Source of the DNA: Microglena sp. YARC
Lineage: Eukaryota > Chlorophyta > Chlorophyceae > Chlamydomonadales > Chlamydomonadaceae
DNA: 64,000 nucleotides
Assembly: GCA_022414725.1 (NCBI GenBank)
Contig: CM039462.1
Location: 37,561,186 to 37,625,185 of the forward strand
Reading direction: 5' to 3'
Part shown: positions 10,019 to 20,165 of the stretch, in pieces
Position numbering within the stretch: the stretch's first letter is position 1
Layout of the letters: every line of letters starts with the position of its first letter
Notes under the pieces: model-generated
Told to the model about the DNA's origin: nothing
Database searches by the model: none
What the model saw: the letters and a program-made list of their open reading frames with translations, nothing else
Translations under genes and position numbers: made by a program

Positions 10019-10383
10019 ACTGACCGACGTTGCATCGATTACACCGAAAGCCTCAAACTTTCTGGCCTCACTGTGGCGGCACCATCAGCCAAGCAAGGGT
10101 TCCTCAAGGTTTTTGACCTAAATTTATTTTTTCTCAGTGCACCGCACGGCGTTCTTTTCAGAGGTGTCCAGACCGCACACACACACATGACATGGCGGCT
10201 TGCGCATCCCCCCGTCCGTACATTCTCATTCATTCATTCTCACCCACGACACGGTGGCTTTTGAAGCCTCGTTGGCAATTTCATGCTGCATGGAATTGCG
10301 CTGAGCTGTGCATGCGATGATGTCATGATGCTCCATGAGATGGCACTGACACCCGCGGTTTGTCTTGCCGACAGATTGTCCAA
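10019..10383. other. Intergenic region
   Basis: No supported gene. It contains short palindromic pieces and a CACACACACA run. Confidence 0.4.
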
Positions 10384-10917
10384 ATGGATACCAGAAGAAT
10401 GATGTTGTCATTTGTGCCCAAGTTGGACCTCTCACGACTTGCAACGCCTGGAAATCCGTTCCAGAAGTCCATCCACCGTTGTTTTGTTACGCTTGACCCT
10501 GGTACGACTTCAGTTGCTGACATCATGCGAACAGCATCTGCAAAGCTTGGTGAGCACCTGCAGCTGAGGGCTGCGTACAAGAGGGAGCCAATCTCACCAT
10601 TCAAGATATTATCAATATGGGCTTTCAATGATGGACCCGTAGGAGTGGCAGTCCCCTTGGCGTCTGCTGACGACTACTTGTTGAGTGATGCAGTCGTATC
10701 CCGCAATCATGAATCAGGCTTTGGTGCGGCCTCGCCGCATGAAGATGGCCTTCGCTTTATGGTGTTGCCGTCTGAAATTTCTATTCGCATGTTGATGAGT
10801 ATGTCGGTAGATGAACGACAAATAGCACTGGTAGACAGTCCCATGGAAGGTGTTTGGAGACAGCATGTCTTCCTTGACCTTCCCAGCTCTGAGTTGTACT
10901 TTGAGGTGGACTTGTGA
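10384..10917 (+). CDS. MDxRR-family protein, function unknown
   Basis: The ATG at 10384 gives MDTRRMMLSFVPKLDLSRL. This opening recalls the MDIRRICGIKPGKM motif in the gene at 11099-11389, and I know similar short motifs from algal giant-virus hypothetical proteins. The rest (177 residues in all) is a mixed alpha/beta sequence with no catalytic motif that I can name. A fragment of the AATGGGCG element follows directly after the stop. Confidence 0.6.
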   Translation: MDTRRMMLSFVPKLDLSRLATPGNPFQKSIHRCFVTLDPGTTSVADIMRTASAKLGEHLQLRAAYKREPISPFKILSIWAFNDGPVGVAVPLASADDYLLSDAVVSRNHESGFGAASPHEDGLRFMVLPSEISIRMLMSMSVDERQIALVDSPMEGVWRQHVFLDLPSSELYFEVDL

Positions 10918-10998
10918 CGAGTCGTTCCGGAGGTCGCAACGGCTTTAAATTATGAGTAGACGTTTCAAAAAATCCGCCGGGAGGAAGGAACGCCCATT
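10918..10998. mobile_element. AATGGGCG element, right-end fragment
   Basis: Only the right ~80 bp remain (GAGTCGTTCCGGAGG ... GGAACGCCCATT). Confidence 0.7.
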
Positions 10999-11098
10999 AA
11001 TTGATCCCATTAAGAATCATAACCAATTTTGAGGTTTGCGTTACAGTGGATGGTTTTTGGCGACTTGCTTCTCCAACAAACTTCGGGGCATCATGAGC

Positions 11099-11389
11099 TC
11101 ACCAGGGTTTGGTTTTAGTAATCTCATGGTGTGTGAGACTACATAAACACATTAGAAAAAGGTTATGATGGCCTGCTCGAAGGTAGTTGTAAGCAGTTTT
11201 CCACTTGGCTACGTATTGTATTTGTCTCTGAAGGATGTCATCTAGCTTCTGCTGCAATTGTGAGGGCAGTTGCATCTTTCCTGGTTTTATCCCACATATG
11301 CGGCGTATGTCCATATTGCACTGAGACAATATTCTGATCTGGATGTCCCTGGGGAGGCATGCCATGCCATGCAATGCAATGTTTTTCAT
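11099..11389 (-). CDS. F-box-like / MDxRR small protein
   Basis: CLPRDIQIRILSQ resembles the first helix of an F-box, and MDIRRICGIKPGKMQLP follows it. The alternative start is the internal ATG at 11365. The C-terminus runs into a W-K-T helix. Such proteins are common in algal giant viruses; F-box proteins recruit substrates to SCF ubiquitin ligases. Assignment is by motif only. Confidence 0.55.
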   Translation of the reverse strand: MKNIALHGMACLPRDIQIRILSQCNMDIRRICGIKPGKMQLPSQLQQKLDDILQRQIQYVAKWKTAYNYLRAGHHNLFLMCLCSLTHHEITKTKPW

Positions 11390-11481
11390 TCCAATGAATG
11401 TGTTTTATTTGGCCATTCATTCTTTATACTAAACTACAGCTGTATGGACATTTGAGAGTGGAACACCTTGTATTTGGGGGA

Positions 11482-12235
11482 TTACAGTGACAAGAACCAG
11501 TTGTTGTCAAGCTTCACAATGGCGTCCATCAGTAGCAAGAAGACATCTGAGTGACCTTCCTTGGCAGCCGCCCACAAGGCCCCGCTGTTGACAGAGTTAG
11601 CACGGGCAAAGAACTCAGGGCCAGCCACCGCTGGATCCATCAGCAGCTTGCAGACATCTGCGTGACCTGCCTTAATGCAATGCCCAACTGTTGTAGGAGT
11701 TCGCACGGGCCCTTAACTCAAGTCCAGCCACCGCTGGATTCATGAGCAGCTTGCAGATATCTACGTGACCTGCCTTGACAGCCGCCCACAAGGCCCTGCT
11801 CTCGTCAGAATTCGCCCTGGCCCTTGACTCGGGTCCAGCCACATCTGGATCCATGAGCAGCTTGCAGACATCTGCGTGCCCTTCTTTGACAGCTTCCCAC
11901 AATGCCCAGCTGTCTCTAGAGTTCGCCCGGGCCCTGAACTCAAGTCCAGCCACCGCTGGATTCATGAGCATCTTGCAGATATCTACGTGACCTGCCTTGG
12001 CAGCCGCCACCAATGCCCAACTGTTGTAGGAGTTCGCAAGGGCCCTGAACTCAATTCCAGCAACAACTGGATCCATGAGCATCTTGCATACATCTGAGTG
12101 ACCTTCCTTGGCAGCCACCCACAATGCCCGGCTGTAGCTAAAAGTTGGATGACGAAGGAATTTTTTTTTGGGCGGACAGTCGGCGACGCAATTTGTGGGA
12201 CGCCCTACTGTTGCGACCCATTGCATTGTACTCAC
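11482..12235 (-). pseudogene. Ankyrin-repeat protein, one frameshift
   Basis: At least six ankyrin units of the form ALWxAxKxGHxDVCKLLMDPxVAG run from 12130 to 11490. The frame breaks near 11690, where ...NSWALH stops and GHCIKAGHADVCK continues in the next frame: a one-base loss within the repeat. The N-terminal residues upstream of about 12150 are not ankyrin sequence. They come from a segment (GGGCGGACAGTCGGCGAC) also present at 14920, marking a recombination junction with the repeat-protein gene tail at 12138. Confidence 0.8.
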
Positions 12236-13220
12236 CTACGAGTGTACTGAATTCTTTCAAGAGTCGGTGTCGGCACACAACATAACTCGGGTTTGTATTC
12301 ACGTGTCTCCATGTTTCCTGAATAGTCGCTGCGGCTCTGCGTCTTCGCACTAAACGGCACGCGTCTTGGACGGATACCAACATGTTGCGGTTTCTACTCA
12401 ATAAATGCCAGTCCCATGGTTTGTCCGGATTACTGGAGACAATGTCCCAGGTGGCTACTCCGGGATTCGCACTCAATCCACGCCAATCCCATGGTTTGTC
12501 CAGGTTACTCGAGACAATGTCCCACGAGGCTACACTGGGGTTTGTGCTCAATCCCCACCAGTCCCATGGTTTGTCCGGGTTACTCGACACGATGTCCCAG
12601 GTGGCTACACTGGTGTTTGTGCTCAATCCCCACCAATTCCATGTTTTGTCCAGGTTACTCGACACGATGTCCCATGTGGCTACACTGGGGTTTGTGCTCA
12701 ACAAATACCAACCCCATGGTTTGTCCAGGCTAGTCGACACGATGTCCCAATTGGCTACTCCGGGATTCGCACTTAATCCCCGCCAATCCCATGGTTTGTC
12801 CAGGTTACTCGACACGATGTCCCACGAAATACTCGCGTTAGAGCTCAATCCACTCCAGTTCCACGGCTTGTCCGAGTTACTCGACACGATGTCCCAAGAG
12901 GCTACACTGGCGTTTGTGCTCAATCCACACCAGTCCCATGGTTTGTCCGGGTTACTCGACACGATGTCCCACGTGACGACACTGGGGTTTGTGCTCAACC
13001 AATACCAATCCCATGGTTTGTCCGGGTTACTCGAGACAATGTCCCACGTGACGACACTGGGGTTTAAGCACAATTTACCCCAATCCCACGGTTTGTCTGG
13101 GTTACTCGACACGACGTCCCATGTCAGGTATGGATTATCACTCAATTGACCCCAATCCCATTTGCATTCTCCGGATTTGACTCGATCCAGTATGTGACTG
13201 TTAATTTCGTCGCCGTGCAT
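12138..13220 (-). CDS. NPDKPWDW-repeat protein 2 (10 repeats)
   Basis: The start at 13220 gives MHGDEINSHILDRVKSGE, matching the paralogues; an upstream ATG at 13244 is possible. Ten 25-residue repeats (VATWDIVSSNPDKPWDWxxLSxNPS) precede the tail AAATIQETWRHVNTNPSYVV, an IQ-like helix. After KEFSTL the frame runs on into an extra ~30 residues ending at 12138, where paralogue 4 stops at once; this is a recombined tail. Units are 75 bp and nearly identical in places, which favours repeat gain and loss. Confidence 0.82.
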   Translation of the reverse strand: MHGDEINSHILDRVKSGECKWDWGQLSDNPYLTWDVVSSNPDKPWDWGKLCLNPSVVTWDIVSSNPDKPWDWYWLSTNPSVVTWDIVSSNPDKPWDWCGLSTNASVASWDIVSSNSDKPWNWSGLSSNASISWDIVSSNLDKPWDWRGLSANPGVANWDIVSTSLDKPWGWYLLSTNPSVATWDIVSSNLDKTWNWWGLSTNTSVATWDIVSSNPDKPWDWWGLSTNPSVASWDIVSSNLDKPWDWRGLSANPGVATWDIVSSNPDKPWDWHLLSRNRNMLVSVQDACRLVRRRRAAATIQETWRHVNTNPSYVVCRHRLLKEFSTLVGEYNAMGRNSRASHKLRRRLSAQKKIPSSSNF

Positions 13221-13240
13221 TATTGTTCTCACGGTTGTTC

Positions 13241-13549
13241 TCAAATACTAAAATGAAACCGCTTTATGGTGTAGCAACCCACTGGGGCAGTGGAACACCA
13301 TCATGTTTTTTTGTAGCCCATCAACAACACGCACCCCCTGCAAAATGGAAGCGGTCTCCCTTGACCCAACAGTTCCATGCAGTGCAGCCTTGCGATTGTG
13401 CGAGTAGAGTCCGAGTAAGTGCTGGTTTCTGGAGAGAATCGCAGTCCTCGTACCTAAGGGTACCGCTTGATCGAGTTGTTGTCGACAAGAGAGGGGGGCA
13501 ATCCACCCCTCCTGTGTTTTTCTTGGATTTGTTTACGTGTGCAGTGTAG
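13241..13549 (-). mobile_element. Fanzor-side fragment of the transposon
   Basis: It begins ATACTAAAATGAAACCG (outermost bases lost, joined to GGTTGTTCTCAA). It keeps the first hairpin (TGGTGT ... ACACCA around a GGGGCA loop) and the last ~65 codons of Fanzor (RSSGTLRYEDCDSLQKPA in a shifted frame). The target-proximal end is gone. Confidence 0.7.
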
Positions 13550-14774
13550 GGAATGTACTGAATTCTTTCAAGAGTCTGCGTCGGCACACAACATAACTCG
13601 GGTTTGTATTCACGTGTCTCCATGTTTCCTGAATCGTCTCTGCGGCTCTGCGTCTTCGCACGAAACGGCACGCGTCTTGGACGGATACCAACATGTTGCG
13701 GTTTCTACTCAATCTGCACCAGTCCCATGGTTTGTCCGGGTTACTCAAGACATTGTCCCATGTGACCACGCAACTATTGTTTGAGCTCAAATAAAACCAA
13801 TCCCATGGTTTGTCAAGGTTACTCGAGACAATGTCCCAGGTGGCTACCCCGGGGTTTACACTCAATCCATCCCACTCCCACGGCTTGTCCGGGTTACTCG
13901 AGACAATGTCCCACGAGGCTACACTGGGGTTTGTGCTCAAATAATACCAATCCCATGGTTTGTCCGGGTTACTCAAGACAATGTCCCAGGTGGCTACCCC
14001 GGGGTTTACACTCAATCCACGCCAGTCCCATGGTTTGTCCGGGTTACTCGAGACAATGTCCCACGAGGCTACACTGGGGTTTTTGCTCAAGCAATACCAA
14101 TCCCATGGTTTGTCCGGGTTACTGGAGACAATGTCCCACGTGGCTACCCTGGGATTCGCACTCAATCCACACCAGTTCCAGGGCTTGTCCGGGTTACTCG
14201 AGACAATGTCCCACGAGGCTACACTGGGGTTTTTGCTCAACCAATACCAATCCCATGGTTTGTCCGGGTTACTGGAGACAATGTCCCATGTGTCTACCCC
14301 GGGGTTTACACTCAATCCACACCAGTTCCACGGCTTGTCCGGGTTACTCGACACGATGTCCCAAGAGTCTACACTCGAGTTTAAGCTCAATCCACACCAG
14401 TCCCATGGTTTGTCCAGGTTACTCGAGACAATGTCACACGATGCTACACTGGGGTTTGTGCTCAACCAATACCAATCCCATGGTTTGTCCGGGTTACTGG
14501 AGACAATATCCCACGTAGCTACCCTGGGATTCGCACTCAATAAATGCCAGTCCCATGGGTTGTCCGGGTTACTCGACACAACGTCCCACGTGACGACATT
14601 GGGGTTTAAGCACAAATTACTCCAATCCCACGGTTTGTCTGGGTTACTCGACACGACGTCCCATGTCAGGTATGGATTATTACTCAAGTGACCCCAATCC
14701 CATTTGCATTCTCCGGATTTGACTCGATCCAGTATGTGACTCTTAATTTCGGCGTCGAGCATTATTGTGTGCAA
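13533..14774 (-). CDS. NPDKPWDW-repeat protein 3 (13 repeats)
   Basis: 413 residues from ATG 14774 (MHTIMLDAEIKSHILDRV). Thirteen ~25-residue repeats follow, then the IQ-like tail and RRRLLKEFST. The last residues overlap the Fanzor-side fragment downstream. Adjacent repeats alternate (KNPS / NPG), suggesting duplication of two-repeat blocks. Confidence 0.82.
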   Translation of the reverse strand: MHTIMLDAEIKSHILDRVKSGECKWDWGHLSNNPYLTWDVVSSNPDKPWDWSNLCLNPNVVTWDVVSSNPDNPWDWHLLSANPRVATWDIVSSNPDKPWDWYWLSTNPSVASCDIVSSNLDKPWDWCGLSLNSSVDSWDIVSSNPDKPWNWCGLSVNPGVDTWDIVSSNPDKPWDWYWLSKNPSVASWDIVSSNPDKPWNWCGLSANPRVATWDIVSSNPDKPWDWYCLSKNPSVASWDIVSSNPDKPWDWRGLSVNPGVATWDIVLSNPDKPWDWYYLSTNPSVASWDIVSSNPDKPWEWDGLSVNPGVATWDIVSSNLDKPWDWFYLSSNNSCVVTWDNVLSNPDKPWDWCRLSRNRNMLVSVQDACRFVRRRRAAETIQETWRHVNTNPSYVVCRRRLLKEFSTFPTLHT

Positions 14775-14779
14775 TTAAA

Positions 14780-14989
14780 TAAAGTGGGACCATTCGTTTA
14801 TGTTGTTGTAGACCATCAACAACAAGCCGCATCAGTAAAACTCAGGCTGCGAGCCATGGATCTTATTACAAGTACATCACGGACACCGGAAAAGTTGGAT
14901 GACGAAGGAATATTTTTGTTGGGCGGACAGTCGGCGACATCTGTATCTGTATCTGGGTAAGCTATTACCGCCCATATAAATATGCTAAC
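14780..14989. other. Duplicated spacer upstream of repeat genes
   Basis: AAATAAAGTGGGACCATTCG... to ...GAGCCATGGATCTTATTAC is repeated at 17128-17240 upstream of paralogue 4, so gene and promoter region were duplicated together. No gene is visible. Confidence 0.55.
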
Positions 14990-15464
14990 TACACTCGACG
15001 GAATACTAAAATTTTCCCAGCATTGATTGTTTCCTTGTACCTACTACAAAATTCATTGACAAGTGGAACTAAGTCCCCTTTGCACTGTCCACGGAGTTTG
15101 CTCCTTTTTCTTGTAAAACCAATGAGTTTTATGAAACGATACACTGTTTTAGTTGATAATCGTACATTGTGAGTACTTTTGAAAAAAGCAACAACGCCTC
15201 TTGCGGTTGTGCATTGAGTTGACAATAAAAACGATTTTAACAAATCCTTATTCGTCTCAAAAAGGTTGCTTACAAATTCACGTCGTTTTCGATTTACACC
15301 AAAGCGTTTCCACCTCCACAGAGTAGAACGACTGATGTTCGTAAACACAGAAGTTTTTAACACACCCAAGTCAGCGACCATTCTTAACGCCAATTTTCTA
15401 ACGGCGATGTCGTACATTTATTTCCATCTGATATATGTTTCATTTTACTGTTCCGCCGACTGTA
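14990..15464 (-). mobile_element. Deletion derivative of the transposon (475 bp)
   Basis: It has the Fanzor-side end TACACTCGACGGAATACTAAA, then jumps directly into transposase codons (residues ~1-140) and ends CGCCGACTGTA. Fanzor and the hairpins are deleted. TA borders are at both sides. Confidence 0.88.
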
Positions 15465-15521
15465 GCTCCAAGTACGGATTTGTGGGACGCCCTACTGTTT
15501 CGACCATTGCATTGTACTCAC

Positions 15522-17123
15522 CTACGGGAGTGTACTGAATTCTTTCAAGAGTCGGTGTCGGCACACAACATAACTCGGGTTTGTATTCACGTGTCTCCAT
15601 GTTTCCTGAATAGTCGCTGCGGCTCTGCGTCTTCGCACTAAACGGTACGCGTCTTGGACGGATACCAACATGTTGCGGTTTCTACTCAATAAATGCCAGT
15701 CCCATGGTTTGTCCGGGTTACTGGAGACATTGTCCCATGTGGCTACCCTGGGATTCGCACTCAACCAATACCAATTCCATTGTTTGTCCGGGTTACTCGA
15801 TACAATGTCCCACGTGGCTACCCCGTGGTTTACACTCAATCCACGCCAGTCCCATGGTTTGTCCGGGTTACTCAAGACATTGTCCCAGGTTGCTACCCTG
15901 GGGTTTGTGCTCAATTCATACCAGTTCCATGGTTTGTCCGGGTTCCTGGAGATAATGTCCCACGTGGCTACCCCGGGGTTTACACTCAACCAATTCCATT
16001 CCCATGGTTTGTCCGGGTTACTGGAGACAATGTCCCAGGTGGCTATCCCGGGGTTTAAACTCAATCCACGCCAGTCCCATGGTTTGTCCGGGTTACTCGA
16101 GACAATGTCCCACGAGGCTACACTGGGTTTTTTGCTCAACCAATACCAATCCCATGGTTTGTCCGGGTTACTGGAGACAATGTCCCAGATGGCTACCCCG
16201 GGGTTTACACTCAATCCACGCCAGTCCCATGGTTTGTCCGGGTTACTCGTGACAATGTCCCATGTGGCTACACTGGGGTTTGTGCTCAACCAATACCAAT
16301 CCCATGGTTTGTCCGGGTTACTGGAGACAATGTCCCAGGTGGCTACACTGGGGTTTCTGCTCAATCCAATCCAGTTCCAGGGCTTGTCCGGGTTACTGGA
16401 GACAATGTCCCAGGTGGCTACACTGGGGTTTCTGCTCAACCAATACCAATCCCATGGATTGTCCGGGTTACTTGAGACAATGTCCCAGATGAATACCCCG
16501 GGGTTGAAACTAAATCCATTCCAGTTCCACGGCTTGTCCGGGTTACTCGAGACAATGTCCCGGGTGGCTACCCTGGGATTCGAACTCAATCCATTCCAGT
16601 TCCACGGCTTGTCCGGGTTCCTAGACACGATGTCCCAGGTGGCTACACTGGGGTTTGTTCTCAATTCATGCCAATCCCATGGTTTGTCCGGGTTACTCGA
16701 GACAATGTCCCACGTGGCTACCATGGGATTCGCACTCAATCCACGCCAGTCCCATGGTTTGTCCGGGTTACTCGAGACAATGTCCCACGTGGCTACCATG
16801 GGATTCGCACTCAATCCACGCCAGTCCCATGGTTTGTCCGGGTTACTCGATACAATGTCCCACATGGCCACCCTGGGGTTTCTGCTTAATCCATGCCAGT
16901 CCCATGGTTTGTCCGGGTTACTCGATACAATGTCCCATATGGCTACCCTGGGGTTTCTGCTTAATCCATGCCAGTCCCATGGTTTGTCTGGGTTACTCGA
17001 CACGACGTCCCATGTCAGGTATGGATTATCACTCAATTGACCCCAATCCCATTTGCATTCTCCGGATTTGACTCGATCCAGTATGTGACTCTTAATTTCG
17101 GCGTCGAGCATTATTGTGTGCAA
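15522..17123 (-). CDS. NPDKPWDW-repeat protein 4 (18 repeats)
   Basis: The longest paralogue: 533 residues with 18 repeats of ~25 residues from ATG 17123. The tail is the same IQ-like AAATIQETWRHV followed by RLLKEFSTLP. Two consecutive units (RGLSANPMVATWDI) are identical. Together with 8478, 12138 and 13533 it forms a family with 10-18 repeats. The ends are conserved while repeat number varies. Confidence 0.85.
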   Translation of the reverse strand: MHTIMLDAEIKSHILDRVKSGECKWDWGQLSDNPYLTWDVVSSNPDKPWDWHGLSRNPRVAIWDIVSSNPDKPWDWHGLSRNPRVAMWDIVSSNPDKPWDWRGLSANPMVATWDIVSSNPDKPWDWRGLSANPMVATWDIVSSNPDKPWDWHELRTNPSVATWDIVSRNPDKPWNWNGLSSNPRVATRDIVSSNPDKPWNWNGFSFNPGVFIWDIVSSNPDNPWDWYWLSRNPSVATWDIVSSNPDKPWNWIGLSRNPSVATWDIVSSNPDKPWDWYWLSTNPSVATWDIVTSNPDKPWDWRGLSVNPGVAIWDIVSSNPDKPWDWYWLSKKPSVASWDIVSSNPDKPWDWRGLSLNPGIATWDIVSSNPDKPWEWNWLSVNPGVATWDIISRNPDKPWNWYELSTNPRVATWDNVLSNPDKPWDWRGLSVNHGVATWDIVSSNPDKQWNWYWLSANPRVATWDNVSSNPDKPWDWHLLSRNRNMLVSVQDAYRLVRRRRAAATIQETWRHVNTNPSYVVCRHRLLKEFSTLP

Positions 17124-17526
17124 TTAAATAAAGTGGGACCATTCGTTTATGTTGTTGTAGACCATCAACAACAAGCCGCATCAGTAAAACTCAGGCTGCG
17201 AGCCATGGATCTTATTACAAGTACATCACGGACACCTGAAAAGTTAGAAATTTAAAAAAATCGGCTGCCAGCAGTAGATTCTGCCCCCTTAAATTCAGTG
17301 ACAAGTGGAACTAAGTCCCCTTTACGGAGTTTTATTTTTCTTGTAAAACCAATTAGTTTTATGAAACGATACGAAGAGACACGTACGACCGTCATTCAAG
17401 TAATCATCGTTCCAATGTAAAACACTTCAAACGTCATCATCCCACAGGGTGATACAAGGGAATTATGTTATCTACCGGTCTCGTCGTCTTCGCCCCCGAA
17501 CTCTTCCGCATTTCGTGAATAACGTG
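17124..17526. other. Intergenic tract with degraded transposase remnant
   Basis: GTGACAAGTGGAACTAAGTCC and CTTGTAAAACCAATTAGTTTTATGAAACGATAC (17300-17372) match transposase codons of the Fanzor element with deletions. The rest is unexplained. Confidence 0.5.
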
Positions 17527-18333
17527 TTATCTTTCGGACCACACTTTGACAACCGGCCGGTTCTTGAACGTTCCTGTATTCTGCATGTAATTCTCAAAGG
17601 TCAGCTTGAATGGCATAGGATGATTCAAAAAAATGTCCCCAAACACCGAATACTCACATTTCGAATACACACCGGTTGTCGACGACTTGTCGTCGTTTAT
17701 GATCATTAGCATTAAGGGGATGACTCTCTCTAGGCCACTGCGCATGCTTCTAGTATTGACAGTCGCGGCGAGTTTGGTGATGCCCGAAAACCGTGTCTCT
17801 ATACTATCGAGTGCGTCTAGCGTGACGTACATAGCGGTGCCGAAGCACCCCAACCATTCCCCCCCATTATTGTACACACGCATGATCTCCTTTTGCGTTT
17901 CCGAAGATAGAGCGCCCATCGTCTGCATAGTGGCCTCCTCGTGTCTGAAGTTGCTCGAAAAGTGCCACAGGAACCTGAAGCCGGGGGTTTGTAGGGCAAT
18001 AGACTCAGGTATAGGTTGGTTCAGGAACATAGCGTCGTGAATGACCAGCGCCGTCTCGAACAAGCGCTTAGTGAACATGTAGTACAACGGAATGATCTCA
18101 CCAGCCCCCGCCTGCAAGTCCGATTCAATCACGGTAAGATGAGGTATCGTCCCTTCGATGGGTATGCATGCTGCGCGCATGTCCGGGTCCGAGTGGTCGT
18201 CTACGATGACCACCGGCATGGTCGGGTGCACCGCTCGGATGCGGTACACGCACGTGTGCCAATACCACATGTGCACCGGTTTTTTCATGCATCGCAGAAT
18301 CACGATGCCATCCACACTTCTATGAATCATCAT
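17527..18333 (-). CDS. Glycosyltransferase-like protein (GT-A type)
   Basis: 268 residues. PVVIVDDHSDPD (residues ~40-51) after a helical segment is typical of the nucleotide-sugar-binding strand of GT-A glycosyltransferases, and similar proteins occur in giant viruses. Further blocks are ALVIHDAMFL, a DxD-like position at the membrane-distal end, and GCFGTAMYVTLDAL. No signal peptide is evident. The ORF is intact, which is rare in this window. Acceptor and sugar are unknown. Confidence 0.65.
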   Translation of the reverse strand: MMIHRSVDGIVILRCMKKPVHMWYWHTCVYRIRAVHPTMPVVIVDDHSDPDMRAACIPIEGTIPHLTVIESDLQAGAGEIIPLYYMFTKRLFETALVIHDAMFLNQPIPESIALQTPGFRFLWHFSSNFRHEEATMQTMGALSSETQKEIMRVYNNGGEWLGCFGTAMYVTLDALDSIETRFSGITKLAATVNTRSMRSGLERVIPLMLMIINDDKSSTTGVYSKCEYSVFGDIFLNHPMPFKLTFENYMQNTGTFKNRPVVKVWSER

Positions 18334-18693
18334 TTACAGTAATACCGGTACATCTTTTTAAGCATTTTGGATCACCGGAAATGGTGTTTACTGTCTCCTC
18401 TCCTACTACAGTCGGTGGAACAGGCCCCTCGAATCTTGTATCGAGAGCAAATGTCATGGTAGGTTTGAACTCATGGAGAAGATGACTAAGAATGACAAAA
18501 ACGCAGTCTGCTGCGAAGACACGTGTTCCACACGCGCATCAAAAAACGAGTGTAAACATTCAGAACCACGCGAATCTATCCGTCGAACTGCGACATATAC
18601 AATGCGCCGAACAAACCAGAATCAACCCCCTTGTACAGACAGTTTCGGATAAGATCCGCATTATGTTTTGTGAACCATAAACCCTAATTCTCA
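18334..18693. other. Intergenic region upstream of LRR gene
   Basis: No convincing gene; one short ORF (18492-18680) has no family features. The start region of the LRR gene is AT-rich (CCATAAACCCTAATTCTCA). Confidence 0.35.
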
Positions 18694-20165
18694 ATGAGTT
18701 TCTCTGCCGACTACATACCTGAAGATGTCCTGGAGATCATTCTCCACAATGCGATTAAATCGCAGGAAATTGCTGGCAATTGCTACTTCTTCAAAGAAGT
18801 GGTGCTCGTTTGCAAAACGTGGAGCTACGTCGCACCCCGGTGTGTCCACGAGTTGGATATCTCGGAAACCGGAGTAAGCGACCTCAGAACTCTGCCCGGA
18901 CTAACCGCTCTTACGGCCCTTAACGTCTCTTTCAACAGAGTGGTAGACCTGACACCGCTGTCCGGACTAACCGCTCTCAAGAGCCTTAACGTCGCTCGCA
19001 CCAGAGTGGTAGACCTGACACCGCTGTCCGGACTAACCGCTCTTACGGGCCTTGACGTCTCTTCCAACAGAGTGGTAGATCTGACACCGCTTTCCGGACT
19101 TACCGCTCTCACGGACGTTGACGTCTCTTCCAACATAGTGGTAGACCTGACACCACTGTCCGGACTAACCGCTCTCAAGGGCCTTAACGTCTCTTTCAAC
19201 AGAGTGGTAGACCTGACACCGCTGTCCGGACTAACCGCTCTCAAGAGCCTTAACGTCGCTCGCACCAGAGTGGTAGACCTGACACCGCTGTCCGGACTTA
19301 CCGCTCTCAAGAGCCTTAACGTCTTTTCCAACATAGTGGTAGACCTGACACCGCTGTCCGGACTAACCGCTCTCACGGACATTGACGTCTCTTGCAACAC
19401 CGTGGTAGACCTGACACCGCTGTCCGGACTAACCGCTCTCACGGACATTGACGTCTCTTGCAACACCGTGGTAGACCTGACACCGCTGTCCGGACTAACC
19501 GCTCTCAAGAGCCTTAACGTCGCTCGCACCAGAGTGGTAGACCTGACACCGCTGTCCGGACTAACCGCTCTCAAGAGCCTTAACGTCGCTCGCACCAGAG
19601 TGGTAGACCTGACACCTCTGTCCGGACTAACCTCTCTCAAGATAAAGTCTCTTCCAACAGCTTGGTACACTTGACGGAATACTAAAATGAAACCGTTTTC
19701 TGGAGTGTACGGCACACCTTACGGTGTAACCAAATGGTGTAGCAACCCACGGGGCAGTGGAACACCAATACGATTTTGAATCAACAAATTGCAGGATGTT
19801 AACGAGAATATCGTGGTTCTTTTTTAGATCACGGCTCTCCATCCTGCAGACTCCGTATCGTTCTTTTGTCGGTACTTTCGAGAGTGTCCATTGAAGGACC
19901 AGCCGCACTTAAGCGATCGACTCTTCCCCGGTACCGTGGCCCAAAAGAACACGGGGTCTTTGTTGATGTTCCATGCGTCATGAAAGGAGGTTTCTTTGCT
20001 GGACGGGCCATTTTGTAGGACCATCCACTCGTACACTATAACGTCTGTCGACGCCTTATACCGTTTATTGGGATGTTTCATTTTACTGTTCCGCCGACTG
20101 TAGACCTGTCACCGCTGTCCGGACTAACCGCTATCAATAGCCTTAAAGTCAACATACAATACAGT
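18694..20165 (+). pseudogene. F-box/LRR protein, interrupted by a 437-bp element
   Basis: The F-box-like head YIPEDVLEIILHNA ... LVCKTWS is followed by twelve 22-residue LRRs (VVDLTPLSGLTALKSLNV). The last repeat has lost bases near 19640 (CTCAAGATAAAGTC for CTCAAGAGCCTTAACGTC), shifting the frame. A 437-bp element then sits at TA 19666-20102. After it GACCTGTCACCGCTGTCCGG resumes the LRR and stops at 20165. F-box/LRR proteins recruit substrates to ubiquitin ligases. The 66-bp DNA units are almost identical, so unequal recombination is likely. Confidence 0.8.
19666..20102 (-). mobile_element. 437-bp non-autonomous element, copy F1
   Basis: The ends are TACACTTGACGGAATACTAA and CGCCGACTGTA, with TA borders. 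It keeps both candidate guide hairpins at the Fanzor-side end. It also carries an 85-codon ORF (20081 to 19824) whose ATG lies in the opposite terminal repeat. Copies at 28214, 38422 and 57532 are nearly identical. Confidence 0.9.

Noticed and set aside
12382..17071. Long plus-strand ORFs of SHGLSGLLETMSQVATLGF type
   Set aside because: They are antisense shadows of the NPDKPWDW repeats; 75-bp periodicity keeps several frames open. Heads, tails and conservation support only the minus strand.
18825..19715. Minus-strand ORF with SPDSGVRSTTLVRATLRLLRAV repeats
   Set aside because: Antisense of the LRR repeats; no start or tail conservation.
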